Assembly (NCBI RefSeq): GCF_003425985.1
Contig: NZ_CP022985.1
Coordinates: 3,704,001 to 3,768,000 of the forward strand
Reading direction: 5' to 3'
Length of the DNA: 64,000 nucleotides
From: Mariniflexile sp. TRM1-10
GTDB taxonomy: Bacteria; Bacteroidota; Bacteroidia; Flavobacteriales; Flavobacteriaceae
Shown: piece by piece, positions 45,245-53,368 of the stretch
Position numbering within the stretch: the first letter of the stretch is position 1
Layout: the number at the start of each line of letters is the position of its first letter
Made by a program: the position numbers and the translations under genes
The notes under the pieces: model-generated
Databases searched by the model: none
The model's input: only the letters and a program-made list of their open reading frames with translations
Told to the model about the DNA's origin: nothing

Positions 45245-45430
45245 GTTAAAAGTTAAAAGTTAAAAGTTGAAAGTTGAAAGTTAAAAGTTAAAACAAGAAA
45301 AGAGAAACTTTTCAACTTATAAAGAGACAAAGTGGCAAAGTAGCAAAGCGAAAAGTAACTAACTAAAAAACTCAGAAACTTTGAAGCTCTGAAACTCTGA
45401 AACTCTGAAACTTAAAAAAAAAACAAACAC
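45241..45430 (+). repeat. Text-like composite repeat, locus 3
   Basis: After the S9 gene: AAGTTAAAAGTTAAAAGTTG-type units (45244-45290), then AAGTGGCAAAGTAGCAAAG, then AAACTTTGAAGCTCTGAAAC-type units (45367-45412) up to the GH127 start. This is the same order and orientation as the repeats at 38504 and 39842, without the third part. Confidence 0.8.
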
Positions 45431-48400
45431 ATGAAAATCCATAAATCACTCATTTATACACTACTAACTGTTCTACCTGTGATGACAACAAATTTACAGG
45501 CACAAAATGGAGATCAAATTTTAGACGGTATTGGCGAAACAGGATTAATTGCTCGCTATTTGTTTGATGGTGATGCGAAGGATTGGTCACGAAACAATCT
45601 ACATGGCAAGCTAAATGATTCGAAAGCTAATTTTGTTGATGACGACCTGTTTGGCACAGTGCTTTCTTTGCCAGCAGATAGTAACGCTTTTGTTATTTTA
45701 CCAGGAGAAGCAGTCACCGGAGAAGAATCACTTAGTATAACAGGGTGGATTTATTTGCTTTCTGATCGTCAGGGGCAACATTTTTTTGATTTTGGAAAAA
45801 ACACCAAATCCCATTTTTTTGTCGCTCCCATGGGAACTAACGAAAAACAAGGATATCAGGCAGGAATCGTTACTGAAGCAGGGGATAAGTACCAAACAGA
45901 TCCATCAGCTATAGAAGCCAATAGATGGAACCATTTAGCTATTGTTATCAATGTGCCTTCAAAATCCCTCAGCACGTATGTTAATGGTAAACTCGTTAGT
46001 GAAACCAAAAACGTAGAGCTGGATTTAGAACATGTATTCGATAAGAATTCTAGCACCAAGAATATGCTCTATATAGGGAAGTCACTTTTATCTAACAACG
46101 CTTATCTCCATGCCAAATTACATGATTTTAGAATCTATCGAATCCCTTTGAGTGAAAAGCAAATCGCCAGAATTCACCATAATGCTTTGAGCGGTGAGGA
46201 GACGGTTGTAAATGAAACGAAAGATGTTGCAGACGACCTGCCTATGTTTTCCAAAACAAGTCCCCAACTTTATAACGAATACGTGACCAGCGTACCAAAC
46301 GTTGAAATAGAAACAGTAGTAGGATATCTTCCTCGCTTACCGCGCTACGTAAAAGGCATTTATCGCAATGGCATGGAAGGTCCAGACGTCCGCGTACTAT
46401 GGCCAGCACCAAAAGATAACAGTAACGTACGCACAGCAGGTCAATATACCATAACAGGAAGTATCGCTGGTACTGACTTAAAACCCAAAGCAGTTATAAC
46501 AGTCAAAGAGGTCAAGGAAAACGCGACGCCAACCCGAAAACTAGAAGTTTTTAATCTGGATGAAGTTTCATTAAACCCAGATCTTCATGGGCATAACACA
46601 AAATTTATTGAGAACCGTGATAAGTTCATAACCACCCTTGCCAAAACAAACCCAGACGATTTCCTGTATATGTTTCGCAATGCCTTTGGACAGGAACAAC
46701 CTCAAGGCGCAGAACCGTTAGGGGTATGGGACACTCAGGAAACCAAATTACGCGGTCATGCCACGGGACATTATCTAACAGCGATTGCACAAGCCTATGC
46801 GAGTACGGGTTATGATAAGGCACTCCAAGCTAATTTTGCTAATAAGATGGAATCTATGGTCAATACGCTATACGGGTTATCGCAAATGTCTGGGCAACCA
46901 CGGGAAACAGGAGGAGCGCACGTATCAGATCCAACCGCTGTACCCATAGGCGTAGGGAAAACAAACTATGACTCAGATTTGAGTATAGACGGTATTCGTA
47001 CCGATTATTGGAATTGGGGAAAAGGGTTCATTAGTGCCTATCCACCAGATCAATTCATTATGCTAGAAAATGGCGCCACCTATGGCGGGCAGAAAACCCA
47101 AATTTGGGCACCCTACTATACACTACATAAAATCCTTGCAGGATTGATGGATATATATGAAGTCAGTGGTAATGAAAAAGCCCTTGAAGTTGCTAAGGGA
47201 ATGGGTGACTGGGTACATGCCCGTTTGAGTCAGTTGCCAACCGAAGCACTTATCAGTATGTGGAACAGGTATATAGCTGGAGAATTTGGCGGTATGAATG
47301 AAGCCATGGCGCGACTGTCTCGAATAACGAATGAGCACCGTTACCTAGAAGTTGCTCAATTATTCGATAACATCAACATGTTTTTTGGTGACGCTGAACA
47401 TTCACATGGATTAGCGAAGAATGTAGATACCTTCCGTGGGTTACATGCCAATCAACACATTCCTCAAATTATGGGAGCACTCGAAACCTATCGTGATTCC
47501 AATACTCCGGACTATTACCGTATAGCCGATAATTTCTGGTATAAAACCACCAATGATTATATGTACAGCATTGGAGGCGTTGCGGGAGCCCGTAATCCTG
47601 CCAACGCGGAATGTTTTATCAGTCAGCCAGCAACAATCTATGAAAATGGTTTGTCCGCTGGTGGGCAGAATGAAACCTGTGCGACCTACAACATGCTTAA
47701 GCTAACCAGAAATTTATTTCTTTATGAACAGCGTGCCGAACTCATGGATTATTATGAACGGGGTCTTTATAACCATATCCTAGCTTCTGTGGCAGAAGAT
47801 AGCCCTGCGAATACGTATCATGTGCCGTTGAGACCGGGCTCCATAAAACATTTTGGCAATGCGGACATGAAAGGATTCACTTGCTGTAATGGGACAGCTT
47901 TAGAAAGTAGTACCAAGCTTCAGAATTCAATTTATTTTAAAAGTATGGATAACCATGCACTTTATGTCAATCTGTATGTGCCTTCAACATTACACTGGAC
48001 TGAAAAAAATATAACTTTAGTGCAAACAACTGCTTTTCCAAATGAAGACCATACGAAGTTAACCATTAAAGGAAGTGGGAAGTTTGATGTTAATGTTCGC
48101 GTACCGCATTGGGCGACCCAAGGATTTTCCGTAAAGATAAATGGCAAAAAAGAAAAAGTGGCTGCCACACCGGGAAGCTATCTTAAATTGAGCCGTAAAT
48201 GGAAAAATGGAGATACCATAGAACTGCACATGCCATTTCAATTTCATTTAGACCCCATAATGGATCAGCAAAATATAGCGAGTTTGTTTTATGGCCCCAT
48301 TTTACTGGCAGCACAGGAGTCCGAACCACGAAAAGACTGGCGGAAAGTAACTTTAGATGCTCAGGATATTAGCAAGTCCATAGAAGGAAATCCAAAGACT

Positions 48401-48490
48401 TTGGAGTTTAATATAGACGGCGTTGTTTTCAAACCTTTTTATGAAACTTATGGGAGACATTCGGTTTATCTAGACGTTACCCTTAAATAA
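45431..48490 (+). CDS. GH127-family beta-L-arabinofuranosidase with LamG-like domain
   Basis: This is a 1019-residue secreted protein (signal to about LQAQ). Residues about 38-255 form a concanavalin/LamG-like domain (GLIARYLFDGDAKDWSRNN, SITGWIYL, DFRIYRIPLSEKQIARIH). An Ig-like stretch follows, then the GH127 (DUF1680) alpha/alpha barrel (about 380-1000). The zinc-thiolate site of GH127 is intact: Glu748 and Cys750 in NETCATYN and the pair Cys818/Cys819 in FTCCNGT, of which the first should be the nucleophile. Glu727 (AECF) is the acid/base candidate. Characterised members remove beta-L-arabinofuranose, including from hydroxyproline-linked arabino-oligosaccharides. This is the strongest link between the glycosidases and the hydroxyproline genes. 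Confidence 0.92.
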   Translation: MKIHKSLIYTLLTVLPVMTTNLQAQNGDQILDGIGETGLIARYLFDGDAKDWSRNNLHGKLNDSKANFVDDDLFGTVLSLPADSNAFVILPGEAVTGEESLSITGWIYLLSDRQGQHFFDFGKNTKSHFFVAPMGTNEKQGYQAGIVTEAGDKYQTDPSAIEANRWNHLAIVINVPSKSLSTYVNGKLVSETKNVELDLEHVFDKNSSTKNMLYIGKSLLSNNAYLHAKLHDFRIYRIPLSEKQIARIHHNALSGEETVVNETKDVADDLPMFSKTSPQLYNEYVTSVPNVEIETVVGYLPRLPRYVKGIYRNGMEGPDVRVLWPAPKDNSNVRTAGQYTITGSIAGTDLKPKAVITVKEVKENATPTRKLEVFNLDEVSLNPDLHGHNTKFIENRDKFITTLAKTNPDDFLYMFRNAFGQEQPQGAEPLGVWDTQETKLRGHATGHYLTAIAQAYASTGYDKALQANFANKMESMVNTLYGLSQMSGQPRETGGAHVSDPTAVPIGVGKTNYDSDLSIDGIRTDYWNWGKGFISAYPPDQFIMLENGATYGGQKTQIWAPYYTLHKILAGLMDIYEVSGNEKALEVAKGMGDWVHARLSQLPTEALISMWNRYIAGEFGGMNEAMARLSRITNEHRYLEVAQLFDNINMFFGDAEHSHGLAKNVDTFRGLHANQHIPQIMGALETYRDSNTPDYYRIADNFWYKTTNDYMYSIGGVAGARNPANAECFISQPATIYENGLSAGGQNETCATYNMLKLTRNLFLYEQRAELMDYYERGLYNHILASVAEDSPANTYHVPLRPGSIKHFGNADMKGFTCCNGTALESSTKLQNSIYFKSMDNHALYVNLYVPSTLHWTEKNITLVQTTAFPNEDHTKLTIKGSGKFDVNVRVPHWATQGFSVKINGKKEKVAATPGSYLKLSRKWKNGDTIELHMPFQFHLDPIMDQQNIASLFYGPILLAAQESEPRKDWRKVTLDAQDISKSIEGNPKTLEFNIDGVVFKPFYETYGRHSVYLDVTLK

Positions 48491-48497
48491 TTCGACC

Positions 48498-50204
48498 ATG
48501 AACTATACATCTTTAAAAACATACCATTTCTTAATTATATTCTTTCTAACCATGATGGTAACCGCACAAAGCAACCTTATAGATTTGGTAAACTCATATA
48601 GTGCCGATAAACGTGCTTTAAATAAATTTTATACCCATAGTGAATCTGAAGAATACTATCAGCGGTTTATGACCTTATATGCTAACTGGCAAAATAAAAT
48701 GGAAGCCCTGGATTTTGATGCTTTAAACCAACAGGAAAAAGTAGATTACCTCCTTTTAAAGAACTTGATTGAAAAAGAAACTTACTTTTTCAATTTAGAT
48801 TATATAGCGTTTAAAGAGGTGGCTTCCGTATCGGATTTTGCTAAAGATATAGTTCCTTTCATTAAAGAAAGAAGACGGGGTAAAAAACCAGATGCCCAGG
48901 CACTGGCAAAAATTTTACACGATGCCAGCTCGAAAATTGATGCTGAAATAAAGACACTTAACGAGCAGCTTTTTAAAGATTGGCTAATGGCAGAAAAGGC
49001 TTCTAAAGTAATCGTGTCTTTCCAAAAATCATTAGAAGAAGCCTATTCTTTTTATTGCGGTTACGACCCTAGTTTTACCTGGTGGGTTGAAAAACCATTC
49101 GAACACATATCCGCTAAACTTTCTGAATATGCTAATCTACTTAAAGAAAACTATTCTAAAACCAGTATAAAAGACGATGGTAGTGGTATTATCGGAAAAC
49201 CAATTGGAAGAGAGGCGCTCATTGAAAGTTTAAATTTTGAATTTATTCCGTACACACCGGAACAAATGATTAAAACTGCCGAAAATCAGTTTAACTGGTG
49301 CAAGGAGGAAATGATAAAAGCATCGAAAGATTTAGGTTATGGAACCGACTGGAAAGCTGCCTTGGAGCATGTGAAAAATACCTATGTGCCTGCTGGCGAA
49401 CAACCTCAAGTTATCACAGATCTTTATAATCAATCTGTCGATTTTATTGAAGCACGCGATTTGATAACATTTCCGGAATTGGCAAAAGAAACTTGGGGCA
49501 TGATTATGATGACACCAGAGCGTCAAAAAGTAAATCCATTCTTTACAGGTGGTTGGGAAATTAGTATTTCTTATCCTACCCAAGATATGAGTGAGGCCGA
49601 TAAATTAATGAGCATGCGTGGAAACAATCCTAATTTTTCCAGAGCGACCGTACAACATGAATTATTGCCGGGGCATAATCTTCAATATTTTATGAATGCC
49701 CGCCATAAAAGTTACCGCAATGCATTCGACACCCCTTTTTGGATGGAAGGATGGGCACTTTATTGGGAAATAAACTTATGGAATAAAGAATTCCCCCAAA
49801 CACCTGAACAAAAATTAGGGATGCTATTTTGGAGAATCCATAGATGTGCACGCATTATTTTCTCTTTAAAATATCATTTAGGAGACATGACACCCCAGCA
49901 GTGTATTGATATGCTTGTAAACGAAGTTGGTCACGAATACGCCAATGCCGAAGCAGAAGTCAGACGTTCTTTTGCTACAAGCTATACCCCACCATTATAT
50001 CAAATGGCTTATATGACGGGAGGTTTGCAATTTTATGCCTTACGGAATGAAATGTTGGAAAAAGGGTGGACAGAAAAACAATTCCATGATCGTGTTTTAC
50101 AAGAAAACATGATGCCCATCGAGCTTCTAAGAAGTCTGATACAAGATTTACCATTAAAGAAAAACCATAAAACGCATTGGAAATTCTCAACGGAATTCAA
50201 ATGA
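48498..50204 (+). CDS. DUF885-family predicted metallopeptidase
   Basis: This is a 568-residue secreted protein (MNYTSLKTYHFLIIFFLTMM signal). It has the DUF885 hallmark HELLPGH (His387, Glu388, His393) in ATVQHELLPGHNLQYF, followed by FWMEGWALYWE, which would supply a further glutamate. The rest is helical, as in M32-like peptidases. DUF885 proteins are taken to be zinc peptidases, but few have known substrates. It starts 7 bases after the GH127 stop, so the two are very probably co-translated. That fits processing of the same arabinosylated protein substrate. Confidence 0.85.
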   Translation: MNYTSLKTYHFLIIFFLTMMVTAQSNLIDLVNSYSADKRALNKFYTHSESEEYYQRFMTLYANWQNKMEALDFDALNQQEKVDYLLLKNLIEKETYFFNLDYIAFKEVASVSDFAKDIVPFIKERRRGKKPDAQALAKILHDASSKIDAEIKTLNEQLFKDWLMAEKASKVIVSFQKSLEEAYSFYCGYDPSFTWWVEKPFEHISAKLSEYANLLKENYSKTSIKDDGSGIIGKPIGREALIESLNFEFIPYTPEQMIKTAENQFNWCKEEMIKASKDLGYGTDWKAALEHVKNTYVPAGEQPQVITDLYNQSVDFIEARDLITFPELAKETWGMIMMTPERQKVNPFFTGGWEISISYPTQDMSEADKLMSMRGNNPNFSRATVQHELLPGHNLQYFMNARHKSYRNAFDTPFWMEGWALYWEINLWNKEFPQTPEQKLGMLFWRIHRCARIIFSLKYHLGDMTPQQCIDMLVNEVGHEYANAEAEVRRSFATSYTPPLYQMAYMTGGLQFYALRNEMLEKGWTEKQFHDRVLQENMMPIELLRSLIQDLPLKKNHKTHWKFSTEFK

Positions 50205-50274
50205 AAATTTTTTAATACATGACAAAAATCCAAATATATTCAGATGTCAGACTGAGGTATCATTTTTATTCTAA

Positions 50275-50338
50275 AAAAAGCAACATAAAATGACGTTTAG
50301 TTTGTCAGACTGAGCTTGTCGAAGTCCTAATTTTAAAA
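50275..50338 (+). repeat. 64-bp dispersed repeat, direct copy of 34692-34754
   Basis: This is near-identical to the copy at 34692, with the core GACGTTTAGTTTGTCAGAC followed by TGAGCTTGTCGAAGTC. It begins 70 bases after the DUF885 stop. Both copies lie 3' of a predicted metallopeptidase gene on the same strand. Confidence 0.85.
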
Positions 50339-50427
50339 GTCCAAGACATTGGAAGTATTGCTTTTAATAGCATTTCGACATTTTTGTTATGTACTAATAT
50401 TAAAAAAAACTACTAAATCAAAAAATA

Positions 50428-53115
50428 ATGAACCACCTAAAATTAAAGTTTAGTTTCCTATTATTAATAATAACCGGCTTGGGTGTTCAAGCACAGGGCT
50501 ATTGGAGCCGACTGGAGGATAAAGAGCCGACTTTGGGAATTGCTGAGGTCTATCAAAAGTTTAATACACCCCATTTTCAACTAAAACTTGTAAAAGCATC
50601 CCAAACCGTTGCGGGTTTAAAACCAATAAAGAATTTAAATTTCGATTTCACCCCAAGCGATCGTTTGGAAATTAGGGACAAAGACGGTTTATACCATTTA
50701 GGTGACATCAATTTAAGAATTAAAGAAAGGGATTTCGAATGGAAAAGTTACTCCACTGCTGCCAAGCGTGCTGCTGTTACAGCGTTGGAAGTATCAGGGG
50801 CTGTTATCGCTGGTGCAGACTTAGCCAATACCTTACCAAGTGATATTCCTGTTACCATAAAACGTTTTTACGAAATAGATAACGACCATTTGGTGATGCG
50901 GTTTGAAATCACAAACAAATCGGCAACCGACATAGAAATAGGCGCTTTAGGCATTCCTATGATTTTTAATAATATTTTAGAAGGAAAGTCGCTAAATGAA
51001 ACCCATGCTCAAAATGTGTTTTTCGATCCGTATATAGGGCTGGATGCAGGCTATTTAGAAGTAAAAAGACTTAGCGGTCGTGGTTCTGCGCTATTAGTGC
51101 TGCCAAAGGAAAACATGCCTTTTGAAGCCTATCGTCCGCTGTTAGACGACCCAACACCGAGAAGTATTGTTTTTGAAGGCTTTCATGAGTGGATGGCATA
51201 TAGCAAAGCATACGCAGAAAACGAATGGAAAGAGGCAACCCCATGGAACAAACCAACATCATTAATCTTAAAACCAAATGCATCTAAAAATTTTGCCTTA
51301 AAGTTTGTGCTTTCAGAAGGTATAGAAGACATTCAACAGACTCTTATTAAAGAAGAACAACCTGTGGCAACAAGCATCCCTGGTTATGTCATTCCGCAAG
51401 ATATTAAATCGCAGTTATTCTTAAATTACAAAAGCCATGTAAGCGCCTTTACTATAGAACCCAAAGGAAGTATTCAAATAGAGGAAGATGGCACAACCAA
51501 TAAAGGTCTAAAAAAATACACCGTTCGCGGAAAAAAATGGGGACGTTCTAGGCTAACCATAACGTATGATGATGGTGTAAAACAAACGATAAACTATAAA
51601 ATAATTAAACCTGAAACCGATGTTGTAAAAGACTTTGGACATTTCCTAACAACAGCACAGTGGTTTGATGAACCTAACGATTTATTCGGTAGGAATCCCT
51701 CTGTAATTAGTTATGATTATGAAACTAAAAAACAGTTAACCGAGGACAGTCGTGCATGGGTTGCTGGTTTGAGTGATGAAGGTGGTGCAGGGGGTTGGTT
51801 AGCTGCTATTATGAAACAGCATATTCAACCAGACAAAGAAGAAATTAAAAAACTACAACGCTTTATAGATGAAACGCTTTGGGGTAACATTCAATATAGC
51901 GAAGGTAAAAACAAATACGGTGTAAAAAAGAGTGTGTTTTACTATGAGCCTGACTCTTTGCCAAAGGGCACATATAGTGACAGCATAAACTATAAAACCT
52001 GGGCTGCTTGGGACCATAAACATGCAAACGATCCGGGTAGATCCTATAATTATCCACACGTGGCTGCCGCTTATTGGACCATGTACCGCTTGGCAAGATA
52101 TCATGACGGCTTGGTGGATAATAGAACTTGGGATTGGTACTTAAAACAAGCCTATCACACGACGATTGCCATGACTGAATTAGCACCTTATTATGCACAA
52201 TTCGGACAAATGGAAGGCTCTGTATTTTTATATATTTTGGAAGACCTAAAAGTTGAAGGATATGAAGATATGTCTGCCGATTTAGAAGCGAAAATGAAAA
52301 ATAGGGCAGACCATTGGGAAGCTTTGGAATACCCTTTTGGAAGTGAAATGCCTTGGGATTCCACAGGACAAGAAGAAGTGTATATGTGGTCCGATTATTT
52401 TGGATACCATCATAAAGCAAATGTCACACTCAACGCCATTTTAGCTTATATGCCTACAATGCCCCATTGGGCTTACAATGGAAACGCACGTAGATATTGG
52501 GACTTCCTTTATGGTGGGAAATTATCAAGAGTTGAGCGTCAAATCCATCATTACGGCTCGTCCTTAAATGCGATTCCTGTGCTGACACAATACAGAAAAA
52601 CCGCCGATAATTTATATTTATTAAAAGTAGGTTATGGTGGTTTATTAGGAGGCATATCAAATATTACTGAAGACGGATTTGGTCCAGCGGCATTCCATTC
52701 ATATCCTACCGAATTAAGAATCGATTATTTATCTGGGGATTATGGCTCTGGGTTTTATGGCTATGCTGTTAATACCGCGACTTATATAACCAAGGATGAC
52801 GATTTAGGATGGCTGGCCTTTGGCGGCAATGTGACAACAAAAGGTGATTTGATTGAGGTTGAAATAACAACTGCAGCAAAATCGAAAGTGTTTGTTGCTC
52901 CTAAAAAAATGTGGCTCACATTAGATGCCGGTACCTTTGAAAAAATAACCTATAATACCAAAACGGATCGCATAGAAATCACCTTAAATGGCAAAGATGA
53001 GTTTACGCCAAACGCCTATTTAAGAGTGAATGATGACATGGAGTTACCATATACAAAAGTAAGAGGTGCTTACCAAATACCCCTGCAAAAAAAGCCCCTT
53101 CAAATAAAGTTATAA
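50428..53115 (+). CDS. Putative glycoside hydrolase, DUF5695-like (six-hairpin type)
   Basis: This is an 895-residue secreted protein (signal to about VQAQ). The N-terminal half (about 20-340) is beta-sandwich-like (FYEIDNDHLVMRFEITNK, IGALGIPMIFNN). A small Ig-like unit with GLKKYTVRGKKWGRSRLTI follows at about 345-395. The C-terminal half (about 410-800) is helical and rich in aromatic and acidic residues (AWVAGLSDEGGAGGWLAA, DPGRSYNYPHVAAAYWTMYR, EEVYMWSDYFGYHHKANVTL), as in (alpha/alpha)6 glycosidases. I believe it belongs to the DUF5695 group; its substrate is unknown. The catalytic acid cannot be fixed by eye. It sits between DUF885 and GH43 genes. Confidence 0.65.
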   Translation: MNHLKLKFSFLLLIITGLGVQAQGYWSRLEDKEPTLGIAEVYQKFNTPHFQLKLVKASQTVAGLKPIKNLNFDFTPSDRLEIRDKDGLYHLGDINLRIKERDFEWKSYSTAAKRAAVTALEVSGAVIAGADLANTLPSDIPVTIKRFYEIDNDHLVMRFEITNKSATDIEIGALGIPMIFNNILEGKSLNETHAQNVFFDPYIGLDAGYLEVKRLSGRGSALLVLPKENMPFEAYRPLLDDPTPRSIVFEGFHEWMAYSKAYAENEWKEATPWNKPTSLILKPNASKNFALKFVLSEGIEDIQQTLIKEEQPVATSIPGYVIPQDIKSQLFLNYKSHVSAFTIEPKGSIQIEEDGTTNKGLKKYTVRGKKWGRSRLTITYDDGVKQTINYKIIKPETDVVKDFGHFLTTAQWFDEPNDLFGRNPSVISYDYETKKQLTEDSRAWVAGLSDEGGAGGWLAAIMKQHIQPDKEEIKKLQRFIDETLWGNIQYSEGKNKYGVKKSVFYYEPDSLPKGTYSDSINYKTWAAWDHKHANDPGRSYNYPHVAAAYWTMYRLARYHDGLVDNRTWDWYLKQAYHTTIAMTELAPYYAQFGQMEGSVFLYILEDLKVEGYEDMSADLEAKMKNRADHWEALEYPFGSEMPWDSTGQEEVYMWSDYFGYHHKANVTLNAILAYMPTMPHWAYNGNARRYWDFLYGGKLSRVERQIHHYGSSLNAIPVLTQYRKTADNLYLLKVGYGGLLGGISNITEDGFGPAAFHSYPTELRIDYLSGDYGSGFYGYAVNTATYITKDDDLGWLAFGGNVTTKGDLIEVEITTAAKSKVFVAPKKMWLTLDAGTFEKITYNTKTDRIEITLNGKDEFTPNAYLRVNDDMELPYTKVRGAYQIPLQKKPLQIKL

Positions 53116-53368
53116 AATTTGATGCTGGAAATTGCAGTATTCAGTATTCAGTGGACAGTAGCAGTAGGCAGTAGCAGTATTCAGTGGTCAGTATTCAGTA
53201 AGCAGTAATTTATGATTAACTATCAATTCAACAATTAAACGATTCAACGAATAAACAATAGTCAATAGTCAGTGGACAGTATTCAGTAGCAGTATTCAGT
53301 AGTTAGTTGTTAATAACCGAATAAACAATAAACAATAAACAATAAACAATAATCAATAATAAGATAGA
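53116..53368 (+). repeat. Text-like repeat, locus 4 (CAGTATTCAGT and AATAAAC units)
   Basis: Degenerate CAGTATTCAGTGGACAGTAG units run at 53136-53210 and again at about 53250-53310, each followed by AATAAACAATAAACAAT-type runs (about 53225-53360). The paired order suggests an internal duplication. No gene or terminator seen in this gap. Confidence 0.8.

Noticed and set aside
51863-52420. Reverse-strand 185-codon open frame
   Set aside because: It is antisense to the DUF5695-like gene, with a composition typical of a shadow frame and no recognisable domain.
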